From Escarpia spicata (lineage: Eukaryota; Annelida; Polychaeta; Sabellida; Siboglinidae), in assembly GCA_963995525.1 (NCBI GenBank), contig OZ023207.1, forward strand, positions 2,185,344 to 2,249,343: 64,000 bases of DNA, in the 5' to 3' direction. Shown here piece by piece: positions 32,746 through 44,600 of the stretch; the first letter of the stretch is position 1; each line of letters begins with the position of its first letter. Both the position numbers and the translations under genes were made by a program. The notes beneath the pieces were generated by a model. That model saw only the letters and a list, made by a program, of their open reading frames with translations. It was not told the origin of the DNA and did no database searches.

Positions 32746-35700
32746 CCCGTTGGGTGAGTGCCAGGTTGTTCTCCTTGTGTATCTCACCGTTGGGTGAGTG
32801 CCAGTTTTTTCTCCTTGTGTATCTCCCCGTTGGGTGAGTGCCACGTCGTTATCCTTGTGTATCTCCCCGTTGGGTGAGTGCAAGGTCGTTCTCCTTGCGT
32901 ATCTCCCCCTTGGGTGAGTGCCAGGTTGTTCTACTTGTGTATCTCCCCGTTGGGTGAGTGCCAGGTTTTTCTCTTTGTGTATCTCCCCGTTGGGTGAGTG
33001 CCAGGTTGTTCTCCTTGTGTATCTCCCCGTTGGGTGAGTGCCAGGTTGTTCTCCTTGTGTATCTCCCGGTTGGGTGAGTGCCAGGTTGTTCTCCTTGTGT
33101 ATCTCCCCATTGGGTGAGTGCCAGGTCGTTCTCCTTGTGTATATCCCCATTGTGTGAGTGCCAGGTTATTCTCCTTGTGTATATCCCCATTGGGTGAGTG
33201 CCAGGTTATTCTCCTTGTGCATCTCCACGTGGGGTGAATGCCAGGTTATTCTCCTTGTGTATCTCCCCGTTGGGTGAGTGCCCGATCGTTCTCCTTGTGT
33301 ATCTCCCGGTTGGGTGAGTGCCAGGTCGTTCTCCTTGTGTATCTCCCCGTTGGGTGAGTGCCAGGTCGTTCTCCTTGTGTATCGCCCCGTTGGGTGAGTG
33401 CCAGGTTGTTCATCTTGTGTATCTCCCCGTTGGGTGAGTGCCCAATCTTTCTCATTGTGTATCTCCCCGTTGGGTCAGTGCCAGGTCGTTCTCCTTGTGT
33501 AGCTCCCCGTTGGGTGAGTGCCACGTCGTTATCCTTGTGTATCTCCCCGTTGGGTGAGTGCCAGGTTGTTCTTCTTGTCTATCTCCCCGTTGGGTGAGTG
33601 CCCGATCTTTCTCCTTGTGTATCTCCCGGTTGGGTGAGTGCCAGGTTGTTCTCCTTATGTATCTCCCCGTTGGATGAGAGCCAGTTTGTTCTCCTTGTGT
33701 ATCTCCCCGTTGGGTGAGTGCCCGGTCGTTCTCTTTGTGTATCTCCACGTTGGGTGAATGTCAGGTTGTTCTCCTTGTGTATCTCCCCGTTGGGTGAGTG
33801 CCTTGTTGTTCTCCTTGTGTATCTCCCCTTTGGGTGAGTGCCCGATCGTTCTTCTTGTGTATCTCCCCTTTGGGTGAGTGCCCGATCGTTCTCCTTGTGT
33901 ATCTCCCCGTTGGGTGAGTGCCAGGTTGTTCTCCTTGTGTATCTCCCCGTTGGGTGAGTGCCAGGTCGTTCTCCTTGTGTATCTCTCCTTTGGGTGAGTG
34001 CCAGGTCGTTTTCCTTGTGTATCTCCCCGTTGGGTGAGTGCCCGGTCGTTCTCCTTGTGTAACTCCCCGTTGGGTGAGTGCCAGGTCGTTCTACTTGTGT
34101 ATCTCCCCGTAGGGTGAGTGCCAGGTTGTTCTCCATGTTTATCTCCGCGTTGGGTGAGTGCCCGATCGTTCTCCTTGTGTATCTCCCGGTTGGGTGAGTG
34201 CCAGGTTGTCCTCCTTGTGTATCTCCCCGTTGGGTGAGTGCCAGGTTGTTCTCCTTGTGTATATCCCCATTGAGTGAGAGCCAAGTCGTTCTCCTTGTGT
34301 ATCTCCCCGTTGGGTGAGTGCCAGGTCGTTCTCATTGAGTATCTCCCCGTTGGGTGAGTGCCAGGTCGTTCTCCTTGTGTATATCCCCGTTGGGTGAGTG
34401 CCAGGTTGTTCATCTTGTGTATCTCCCCGTTGGGTGAGTGCCCAATCTGTCTCATTGTGTATCTCCCCGTTGGGTGAGTGCCAGGTCGTTCTCCTTGTGT
34501 ATATCCCCGTTGGGTGAGTGCCACGTCGTTATCATTGTGTATCTCCCCGATGGGTGAGTGCCAGGTTGTTCTCCTTGTGTATCTCCCCGTTGGGTGAGTG
34601 CCCGATCTTTCTCCTTGTGTATCTCCCGGTTGGGTGGGTGCCATGTTGTTCTCCTTGTGTATCTCCCCGTTGGGTGAGTGCCCGATCTTTCTCCTTGTGT
34701 ATCTCCCCGTTGGGTGATAGCCAGTTTGTTCTCCTTGTGTATCTCCCCGTTGGGTGAGTGCCCGGTCGTTCTCTTTGTGTATCTCCCCGTTGGGTGAATG
34801 TCAGGTTGTTCTCCTTGTGTATCTCCCCGTTGGGTGAGTGCCTTGTTGTTCTCCTTGTGTATCTCCCCTTTGGGTGAGTGCCAGGTTGTTTTCCTTGTGT
34901 ATCTCCCCGTTGGGTGAGTGCACGGTCGTTCTCCTTGTGTATCTCCCCGTTGGGTGAGTGCCTGAATGTTCTCCTTGTGTATCTCCCCTTTGGGTGAGTG
35001 CCCGATCGTTCTCCTTTTGTATCTCCCCGTTGGGTGAGTGCCAGGTCGTTCTCCTTGTGTATCTCCCCGTTGGGTGAGTGCCAGGTCGTTATCCTTTGTA
35101 TCTCCCCTTTGGGTGAGTGCACAATCGTTCTCCTTGTATATCTCCAGGTTGGGTGAGTGCCAGGTTGTTCTCCTTATGTATCTCCCCGTTGGGTGAGTGC
35201 CAGGTTGTTCTCCTTGTGTATCTCCCCATTGGGTGAGTGCCAGGTTGTTCTCCTTGTATATCTCCCCGTTGGGTGAGTGCCAGGTTGTTCTCTTTGTGTA
35301 TCTCTCCGTTGAGTGAGTGCCAGGCTGTTCTCCTTGTGTATCTCCACGTTGGGTGAGTGCCAGGTTATTCTCCTTGTGTATCTCCCCGTTGGGTGAGTGC
35401 TCGATCGTTCTCCTTGTGTATCTCCCGGTTGGGTGAGTGCCAGGTTGTTCTCCTTGTGTATATCCCCGTTGGGTGAGTGACAGGTTGTTCTCCTTGTGTA
35501 TATCCCCATTGAGTGGGTGCCAGGTCGTTCTCCTTGTGTATCTCCCCGTTGGGTGAGTGCCAGATCGTTCTCCTTGTGTATCTCCCCGTTGGGTGAGTGC
35601 CAGGTCGTTCTCCTTGTGTATCTCCCCGTTGGGTGAGTGCCAGGTTGTTCTCCTTGTGTATCTCACCGTTGGGTGAGTGCCAGTTTTTTCTCCTTGTGTA

Positions 35701-38543
35701 TCTCCCCGTTGGGTGAGTGCCACGTCGTTATCCTTGTGTATCTCCCCGTTGGGTGAGTGCAAGGTCGTTCTCCTTGCGTATCTCCCCCTTGGGTGAGTGC
35801 CAGGTTGTTCTACTTGTGTATCTCCCCGTTGGGTGAGTGCCACGTTTTTCTCTTTGTGTATCTCCCCGTTGGGTGAGTGCCAGGTTGTTCTCCTTGTGTA
35901 TCTCCCCGTTGGGTGAGTGCCAGGTTGTTCTCCTTGTGTATCTCCCGGTTGGGTGAGTGCCAGGTTGTTCTCCTTGTGTATCTCCCCATTGGGTGAGTGC
36001 CAGGTCGTTCTCCTTGTGTATATCCCCATTGTGTGAGTGCCAGGTTATTCTCCTTGTGTATATCCCCATTGGGTGAGTGCCAGGTTATTCTCCTTGTGCA
36101 TCTCCACGTGGGGTGAATGCCAGGTTATTCTCCTTGTGTATCTCCCCGTTGGGTGAGTGCCCGATCGTTCTCCTTGTGTATCTCCCGGTTGGGTGAGTGC
36201 CAGGTCGTTCTCCTTGTGTATCTCCCCGTTGGGTGAGTGCCAGGTCGTTCTCCTTGTGTATCGCCCCGTTGGGTGAGTGCCAGGTTGTTCATCTTGTGTA
36301 TCTCCCCGTTGGGTGAGTGCCCAATCTTTCTCATTGTGTATCTCCCCGTTGGGTCAGTGCCAGGTCGTTCTCCTTGTGTAGCTCCCCGTTGGGTGAGTGC
36401 CACGTCGTTATCCTTGTGTATCTCCCCGTTGGGTGAGTGCCAGGTTGTTCTTCTTGTCTATCTCCCCGTTGGGTGAGTGCCCGATCTTTCTCCTTGTGTA
36501 TCTCCCGGTTGGGTGAGTGCCAGGTTGTTCTCCTTATGTATCTCCCCGTTGGGTGAGAGCCAGTTTGTTCTCCTTGTGTATCTCCCCGTTGGGTGAGTGC
36601 CCGGTCGTTCTCTTTGTGTATCTCCACGTTGGGTGAATGTCAGGTTGTTCTCCTTGTGTATCTCCCCGTTGGGTGAGTGCCTTGTTGTTCTCCTTGTGTA
36701 TCTCCCCTTTGGGTGAGTGCCCGATCGTTCTTCTTGTGTATCTCCCCTTTGGGTGAGTGCCCGATCGTTCTCCTTGTGTATCTCCCCGTTGGGTGAGTGC
36801 CAGGTTGTTCTCCTTGTGTATCTCCCCGTTGGGTGAGTGCCAGGTCGTTCTCCTTGTGTATCTCTCCTTTGGGTGAGTGCCAGGTCGTTTTCCTTGTGTA
36901 TCTCCCCGTTGGGTGAGTGCCCGGTCGTTCTCCTTGTGTAACTCCCCGTTGGGTGAGTGCCAGGTCGTTCTACTTGTGTATCTCCCCGTAGGGTGAGTGC
37001 CAGGTTGTTCTCCATGTTTATCTCCGCGTTGGGTGAGTGCCCGATCGTTCTCCTTGTGTATCTCCCGGTTGGGTGAGTGCCAGGTTGTCCTCCTTGTGTA
37101 TCTCCCCGTTGGGTGAGTGCCAGGTTGTTCTCCTTGTGTATATCCCCATTGAGTGAGAGCCAAGTCGTTCTCCTTGTGTATCTCCCCGTTGGGTGAGTGC
37201 CAGGTCGTTCTCATTGAGTATCTCCCCGTTGGGTGAGTGCCAGGTCGTTCTCCTTGTGTATATCCCCGTTGGGTGAGTGCCAGGTTGTTCATCTTGTGTA
37301 TCTCCCCGTTGGGTGAGTGCCCAATCTGTCTCATTGTGTATCTCCCCGTTGGGTGAGTGCCAGGTCGTTCTCCTTGTGTATATCCCCGTTGGGTGAGTGC
37401 CACGTCGTTATCATTGTGTATCTCCCCGATGGGTGAGTGCCAGGTTGTTCTCCTTGTGTATCTCCCCGTTGGGTGAGTGCCCGATCTTTCTCCTTGTGTA
37501 TCTCCCGGTTGGGTGGGTGCCATGTTTTTCTCCTTGTGTATCTCCCCGTTGGGTGAGTGCCCGATCTTTCTCCTTGTGTATCTCCCCGTTGGGTGATAGC
37601 CAGTTTGTTCTCCTTGTGTATCTCCCCGTTGGGTGAGTGCCCGGTCGTTCTCTTTGTGTATCTCCCCGTTGGGTGAATGTCAGGTTGTTCTCCTTGTGTA
37701 TCTCCCCGTTGGGTGAGTGCCTTGTTGTTCTCCTTGTGTATCTCCCCTTTGGGTGAGTGCCAGGTTGTTTTCCTTGTGTATCTCCCCGTTGGGTGAGTGC
37801 ACGGTCGTTCTCCTTGTGTATCTCCCCGTTGGGTGAGTGCCTGAATGTTCTCCTTGTGTATCTCCCCTTTGGGTGAGTGCCCGATCGTTCTCCTTTTGTA
37901 TCTCCCCGTTGGGTGAGTGCCAGGTCGTTCTCCTTGTGTATCTCCCCGTTGGGTGAGTGCCAGGTCGTTATCCTTTGTATCTCCCCTTTGGGTGAGTGCA
38001 CAATCGTTCTCCTTGTATATCTCCAGGTTGGGTGAGTGCCAGGTTGTTCTCCTTATGTATCTCCCCGTTGGGTGAGTGCCAGGTTGTTCTCCTTGTGTAT
38101 CTCCCCATTGGGTGAGTGCCAGGTTGTTCTCCTTGTATATCTCCCCGTTGGGTGAGTGCCAGGTTGTTCTCTTTGTGTATCTCTCCGTTGAGTGAGTGCC
38201 AGGCTGTTCTCCTTGTGTATCTCCACGTTGGGTGAGTGCCAGGTTATTCTCCTTGTGTATCTCCCCGTTGGGTGAGTGCTCGATCGTTCTCCTTGTGTAT
38301 CTCCCGGTTGGGTGAGTGCCAGGTTGTTCTCCTTGTGTATATCCCCGTTGGGTGAGTGACAGGTTGTTCTCCTTGTGTATATCCCCATTGAGTGGGTGCC
38401 AGGTCGTTCTCCTTGTGTATCTCCCCGTTGGGTGAGTGCCAGATCGTTCTCCTTGTGTATCTCCCCGTTGGGTGAGTGCCAGGTCGTTCTCCTTGTGTAT
38501 CTCCCCGTTGGGTGAGTGCCAGGTTGTTCTCCTTGTGTATCTC
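32746..38543 (+). repeat. Tandem duplication of a 2,879-bp block
   Basis: Offset 2,879 bp (72 units minus one; one 39-bp monomer per copy, near 35091 and 37971). Rare shared variants confirm the pair: CCCCGTAGGG at about 34107 and 36986, CCAAGTCG at about 34281 and 37161, and a CTTGTATATCTCCCC monomer near 35260 and 38139. A few private changes exist (TGGATGAGAG near 33671; CCATGTTTTTC near 37522). Confidence 0.8.
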
Positions 38544-38640
38544 CCCGTTGGGTGAGTGCCAGGTTGTTCTCCTTGTGTATCTCCCCGTTGGGTGAGTGCC
38601 AGGTCGTTCTCTTTGTGTATCTCCCCGTTGGGTGAGTGCC

Positions 38641-41600
38641 AGGTTGTTCTCCTTGTGTATCTCCCCGTTGTTTGTGTACAAGGTTGTTCTCCTTCTGAAT
38701 TTCCCCGTTGTGTGAGTGCCAGGTTGTTCTCCTTGTGTATATCCCCATTGTGTGAGTGCCAGGTTATTCTCCTTGTGTATATCCCCATTGGGTGAGTGCC
38801 AGGTTATTCTCCTTGTGTATCTCCATGTTGGGTGAGTGCCAGGTTATTCTCCTTGTGTATCTCCATGTTGGGTGAGTGCCAGGTTATTCTCCTTGTGTAT
38901 CTCTCCGTTGGGTGAGTGCCAGGTTGTTCTCCTTGTGTATCTCCCCGTTGGGTGAATGCCAGGTTGTTCTCCTTGTGTATCTCCCCGTTGGGTGAGTGCC
39001 AGGTTGTTCTCCTTGTGTATCACCCCGTTGGGTGAATGCCAGGTTGTCCTCCTTGTGTATCTCCCCGTTGGGTGAGTGCCCGATCGTTCTCTTTGTGTAT
39101 CTCCCCGTTGGGTGAGTGCCAGGTTGTTCTCCTTGTGTATCTCCCCGTTGAGTGAGTGCCCGATCGTTCTCCTTGTGAATCTCCCCGTTGGGTGTGTGCA
39201 AGGTTGTTCTCCTTCTGAATTTCCCCGTTGTGTGTGTGCCAGGTTGTTCTCCTTGTGTATCTCCCCATTGGGTGAGTGCTAGGTTGTTCTCCTTGTGTAT
39301 CTCCCCGTTGGGTGAGTGCCAGGTTGTTCTCTTTGTGTATCTCTCCGTTGAGTGAGTGCCAGGCTGTTCTCCTTGTGTATCTCCACGTTGGGTGAGTGCC
39401 AGGTTATTCTCCTTGTGTATCTCCCCGTTGGGTGAGTGCCAGGTTGTTCATCTTGTGTATCTCCCCGTTGGGTGAGTGCCAGGTTGTTCTCCTTGTGTAT
39501 ATCCCCATTGAGTGAGAGCCAGGTCGTTCTCCTTCTGTATCTCCCCGTTGGGTGAGTGCCAGGTCGTTCTCCTTGTGTATCTCCCCGTTGGGTGAGTGCC
39601 AGGTCGTTCTCCTTGTGTATATCCCCATTGAGTGAGAGCCAGGTCGTTCTCCTTGTGTATCTCCCCGATGGGTGAGTGCCAGGTCGTTCTCCTTGTGTAT
39701 CTCCCCGTTGGGTGAGTGCCAGGTCGTTCTCCTTGTGTATCGCCCCTTTGGGTGAGTGCCAGGTTGTTCATCTTGTGTATCTCCCCGTTGGGTGAGTGCC
39801 CAATCTTTCTCATTGTGTATCTCCCCGTTGGGTCAGTGCCAGGTCGTTCTCCTTGTGTAGCTCCCCGTTGGGTGAGTGCCACGTCGTTATCCTTGTGTAT
39901 CTCCCCGTTGGGTGAGTGCCAGTTTGTTCTCCTTGTGTATCTCCCCGTTGGGTGAGTGCCCGGTCGTTCTCTTTGTGTATCTCCACGTTGGGTGAATGTC
40001 AGGTTGTTCTCCTTGTGTATCTCCCCGTTGGGTGAGTGCCTTGTTGTTCTTCTTGTGTATCTCCCCTTTGGGTGAGTGCCCGATCGTTCTCCTTGTGTAT
40101 CTCCCCGTTGGGTGAGTGCCAGGTTGTTCTCCTTGTGTATCTCCCCGTTGGGTGAGTGCCAGGTCGTTCTCCTTGTGTATCTCTCCTTTGGGTGAGTGCC
40201 AGGTCGTTTTCCTTGTGTATCTCCCCGTTGGGTGAGTGCCCGGTCGTTCTCCTTGTGTAACTACCCGTTGGGTGAGTGCCAGGTCGTTCTACTTGTGTAT
40301 CTCCCCGTTGGGTGAGTGCCAGGTTGTTCTCCATGTTTATCTCCGCGTTGGGTGAGTGCCCGGTCGTTCTCCTTGTGTATCTCCCCGTTGGTTGAGTGCC
40401 ATGTCGTTCTCCTTGTGTATCTCCTCGTTGGGTGAGTGCCAGGTCGTTATCCTTGTGTATCTCCCCGTTGGGTGAGTGCCAGGTTGTTCTCCTTGTGTAT
40501 CTCCCCATTGGGTTAGTGCCCGATCGTTCTCCTTGTGTATCTCCCGGTTGGGTGAGTGCCAGGATGTTCTCCTTATTTATCTCCCCGTTGGTTGAGAGCC
40601 AGATTTTTCTCCGTGTGTTTCTCCCCGTTGGGTGATTGTCATGTCGTTCTCCTTGTGTATCTCCCCGTTGGGTGAGTGCCAGGTTGTTCTCCTTGTGTAT
40701 CTCACCGTTGGGTGAGTGCCAGTTTTTTCTCCTTGTGTATCTCCCCGTTGGGTGAGTGCCACGTCGTTATCCTTGTGTATCTCCCCGTTGGGTGAGTGCA
40801 AGGTCGTTCTCCTTGCGTATCTCCCCCTTGGGTGAGTGCCAGGTTGTTCTACTTGTGTATCTCCCCGTTAGGTGAGTGCCAGGTTTTTCTCTTTGTGTAT
40901 CTCCCCGTTGGGTGAGTGCCAGGTTGTTCTCCTTGTGTATCTCCCCGTTGGGTGAGTGCCAGGTTGTTCTCCTTGTGTATCTCCCGGTTGGGTGAGTGCC
41001 AGGTTGTTCTCCTTGTGTATCTCCCCATTGGGTGAGTGCCAGGTCGTTCTCCTTGTGTATATCCCCATTGTGTGAGTGCCAGGTTATTCTCCTTGTGTAT
41101 ATCCCCATTGGGTGAGTGCCAGGTTATTCTCCTTGTGCATCTCCACGTGGGGTGAATGCCAGGTTATTCTCCTTGTGTATCTCCCCGTTGGGTGAGTGCC
41201 CGATCGTTCTCCTTGTGTATCTCCCGGTTGGGTGAGTGCCAGGTTGTTCTCCTTGTGTATCTCCCGGTTGGGTGAGTGCCAGGTTGTTCTCCTTGTGTAT
41301 ATCCCCATTGAGTGAGAGCCAGGTCGTTCTCCTTGTGTATCTCCCCGTTGGGTGAGTGCCAGGTCGTTCTCATTGAGTATCTCCCCGTTGGGTGAGTGCC
41401 AGGTCGTTCTCCTTTTGTATATCCCCGTTGGGTGAGGGCCAGGTTGTTCATCTTGTGTATCTCCCCGTTGGGTGAGTGCCCAATCTGTCTCATTGTGTAT
41501 CTCCCCGTTGGGTGAGTGCCAGGTCGTTCTCCTTGTGTATCTCCCCGTTGGGTGAGTGCCACGTCGTTATCATTGTGTATCTCCCCGATGGGTGAGTGCC

Positions 41601-44600
41601 AGGTTGTTCTCCTTGTGTATCTCCCCGTTGGGTGAGTGCCAGGTTGTTCTCCTTGTGTATATCCCCATTGAGTGAGAGCCAGGTCGTTCTCCTTCTGTAT
41701 CTCCCCGTTGGGTGAGTGCCAGGTCGTTCTCCTTGTGTATCTCCCCGTTGGGTGAGTGCCAGGTCGTTCTCCTTGTGTATATCCCCATTGAGTGAGAGCC
41801 AGGTCGTTCTCCTTGTGTATCTCCCCGATGGGTGAGTGCCAGGTCGTTCTCCTTGTGTATCTCCCCGTTGGGTGAGTGCCAGGTCGTTCTCCTTGTGTAT
41901 CGCCCCTTTGGGTGAGTGCCAGGTTGTTCATCTTGTGTATCTCCCCGTTGGGTGAGTGCCCAATCTTTCTCATTGTGTATCTCCCCGTTGGGTCAGTGCC
42001 AGGTCGTTCTCCTTGTGTAGCTCCCCGTTGGGTGAGTGCCACGTCGTTATCCTTGTGTATCTCCCCGTTGGGTGAGTGCCAGTTTGTTCTCCTTGTGTAT
42101 CTCCCCGTTGGGTGAGTGCCCGGTCGTTCTCTTTGTGTATCTCCACGTTGGGTGAATGTCAGGTTGTTCTCCTTGTGTATCTCCCCGTTGGGTGAGTGCC
42201 TTGTTGTTCTTCTTGTGTATCTCCCCTTTGGGTGAGTGCCCGATCGTTCTCCTTGTGTATCTCCCCGTTGGGTGAGTGCCAGGTTGTTCTCCTTGTGTAT
42301 CTCCCCGTTGGGTGAGTGCCAGGTCGTTCTCCTTGTGTATCTCTCCTTTGGGTGAGTGCCAGGTCGTTTTCCTTGTGTATCTCCCCGTTGGGTGAGTGCC
42401 CGGTCGTTCTCCTTGTGTAACTCCCCGTTGGGTGAGTGCCAGGTCGTTCTACTTGTGTATCTCCCCGTTGGGTGAGTGCCAGGTTGTTCTCCATGTTTAT
42501 CTCCGCGTTGGGTGAGTGCCCGGTCGTTCTCCTTGTGTATCTCCCCGTTGGTTGAGTGCCATGTCGTTCTCCTTGTGTATCTCCTCGTTGGGTGAGTGCC
42601 AGGTCGTTATCCTTGTGTATCTCCCCGTTGGGTGAGTGCCAGGTTGTTCTCCTTGTGTATCTCCCCATTGGGTTAGTGCCCGATCGTTCTCCTTGTGTAT
42701 CTCCCGGTTGGGTGAGTGCCAGGATGTTCTCCTTATTTATCTCCCCGTTGGTTGAGAGCCAGATTTTTCTCCGTGTGTTTCTCCCCGTTGGGTGATTGTC
42801 ATGTCGTTCTCCTTGTGTATCTCCCCGTTGGGTGAGTGCCAGGTTGTTCTCCTTGTGTATCTCACCGTTGGGTGAGTGCCAGTTTTTTCTCCTTGTGTAT
42901 CTCCCCGTTGGGTGAGTGCCACGTCGTTATCCTTGTGTATCTCCCCGTTGGGTGAGTGCAAGGTCGTTCTCCTTGCGTATCTCCCCCTTGGGTGAGTGCC
43001 AGGTTGTTCTACTTGTGTATCTCCCCGTTAGGTGAGTGCCAGGTTTTTCTCTTTGTGTATCTCCCCGTTGGGTGAGTGCCAGGTTGTTCTCCTTGTGTAT
43101 CTCCCCGTTGGGTGAGTGCCAGGTTGTTCTCCTTGTGTATCTCCCGGTTGGGTGAGTGCCAGGTTGTTCTCCTTGTGTATCTCCCCATTGGGTGAGTGCC
43201 AGGTCGTTCTCCTTGTGTATATCCCCATTGTGTGAGTGCCAGGTTATTCTCCTTGTGTATATCCCCATTGGGTGAGTGCCAGGTTATTCTCCTTGTGCAT
43301 CTCCACGTGGGGTGAATGCCAGGTTATTCTCCTTGTGTATCTCCCCGTTGGGTGAGTGCCCGATCGTTCTCCTTGTGTATCTCCCGGTTGGGTGAGTGCC
43401 AGGTTGTTCTCCTTGTGTATCTCCCCGTTGTTTGTGTACAAGGTTGTTCTCCTTCTGAATTTCCCCGTTGTGTGAGTGCCAGGTTGTTCTCCTTGTGTAT
43501 ATCCCCATTGTGTGAGTGCCAGGTTATTCTCCTTGTGTATATCCCCATTGGGTGAGTGCCAGGTTATTCTCCTTGTGTATCTCCATGTTGGGTGAGTGCC
43601 AGGTTATTCTCCTTGTGTATCTCCATGTTGGGTGAGTGCCAGGTTATTCTCCTTGTGTATCTCTCCGTTGGGTGAGTGCCAGGTTGTTCTCCTTGTGTAT
43701 CTCCCCGTTGGGTGAATGCCAGGTTGTTCTCCTTGTGTATCTCCCCGTTGGGTGAGTGCCAGGTTGTTCTCCTTGTGTATCACCCCGTTGGGTGAATGCC
43801 AGGTTGTCCTCCTTGTGTATCTCCCCGTTGGGTGAGTGCCCGATCGTTCTCTTTGTGTATCTCCCCGTTGGGTGAGTGCCAGGTTGTTCTCCTTGTGTAT
43901 CTCCCCGTTGAGTGAGTGCCCGATCGTTCTCCTTGTGAATCTCCCCGTTGGGTGTGTGCAAGGTTGTTCTCCTTCTGAATTTCCCCGTTGTGTGTGTGCC
44001 AGGTTGTTCTCCTTGTGTATCTCCCCATTGGGTGAGTGCTAGGTTGTTCTCCTTGTGTATCTCCCCGTTGGGTGAGTGCCAGGTTGTTCTCTTTGTGTAT
44101 CTCTCCGTTGAGTGAGTGCCAGGCTGTTCTCCTTGTGTATCTCCACGTTGGGTGAGTGCCAGGTTATTCTCCTTGTGTATCTCCCCGTTGGGTGAGTGCC
44201 AGGTTGTTCATCTTGTGTATCTCCCCGTTGGGTGAGTGCCAGGTTGTTCTCCTTGTGTATATCCCCATTGAGTGAGAGCCAGGTCGTTCTCCTTCTGTAT
44301 CTCCCCGTTGGGTGAGTGCCAGGTCGTTCTCCTTGTGTATCTCCCCGTTGGGTGAGTGCCAGGTCGTTCTCCTTGTGTATATCCCCATTGAGTGAGAGCC
44401 AGGTCGTTCTCCTTGTGTATCTCCCCGATGGGTGAGTGCCAGGTCGTTCTCCTTGTGTATCTCCCCGTTGGGTGAGTGCCAGGTCGTTCTCCTTGTGTAT
44501 CGCCCCTTTGGGTGAGTGCCAGGTTGTTCATCTTGTGTATCTCCCCGTTGGGTGAGTGCCCAATCTTTCTCATTGTGTATCTCCCCGTTGGGTCAGTGCC

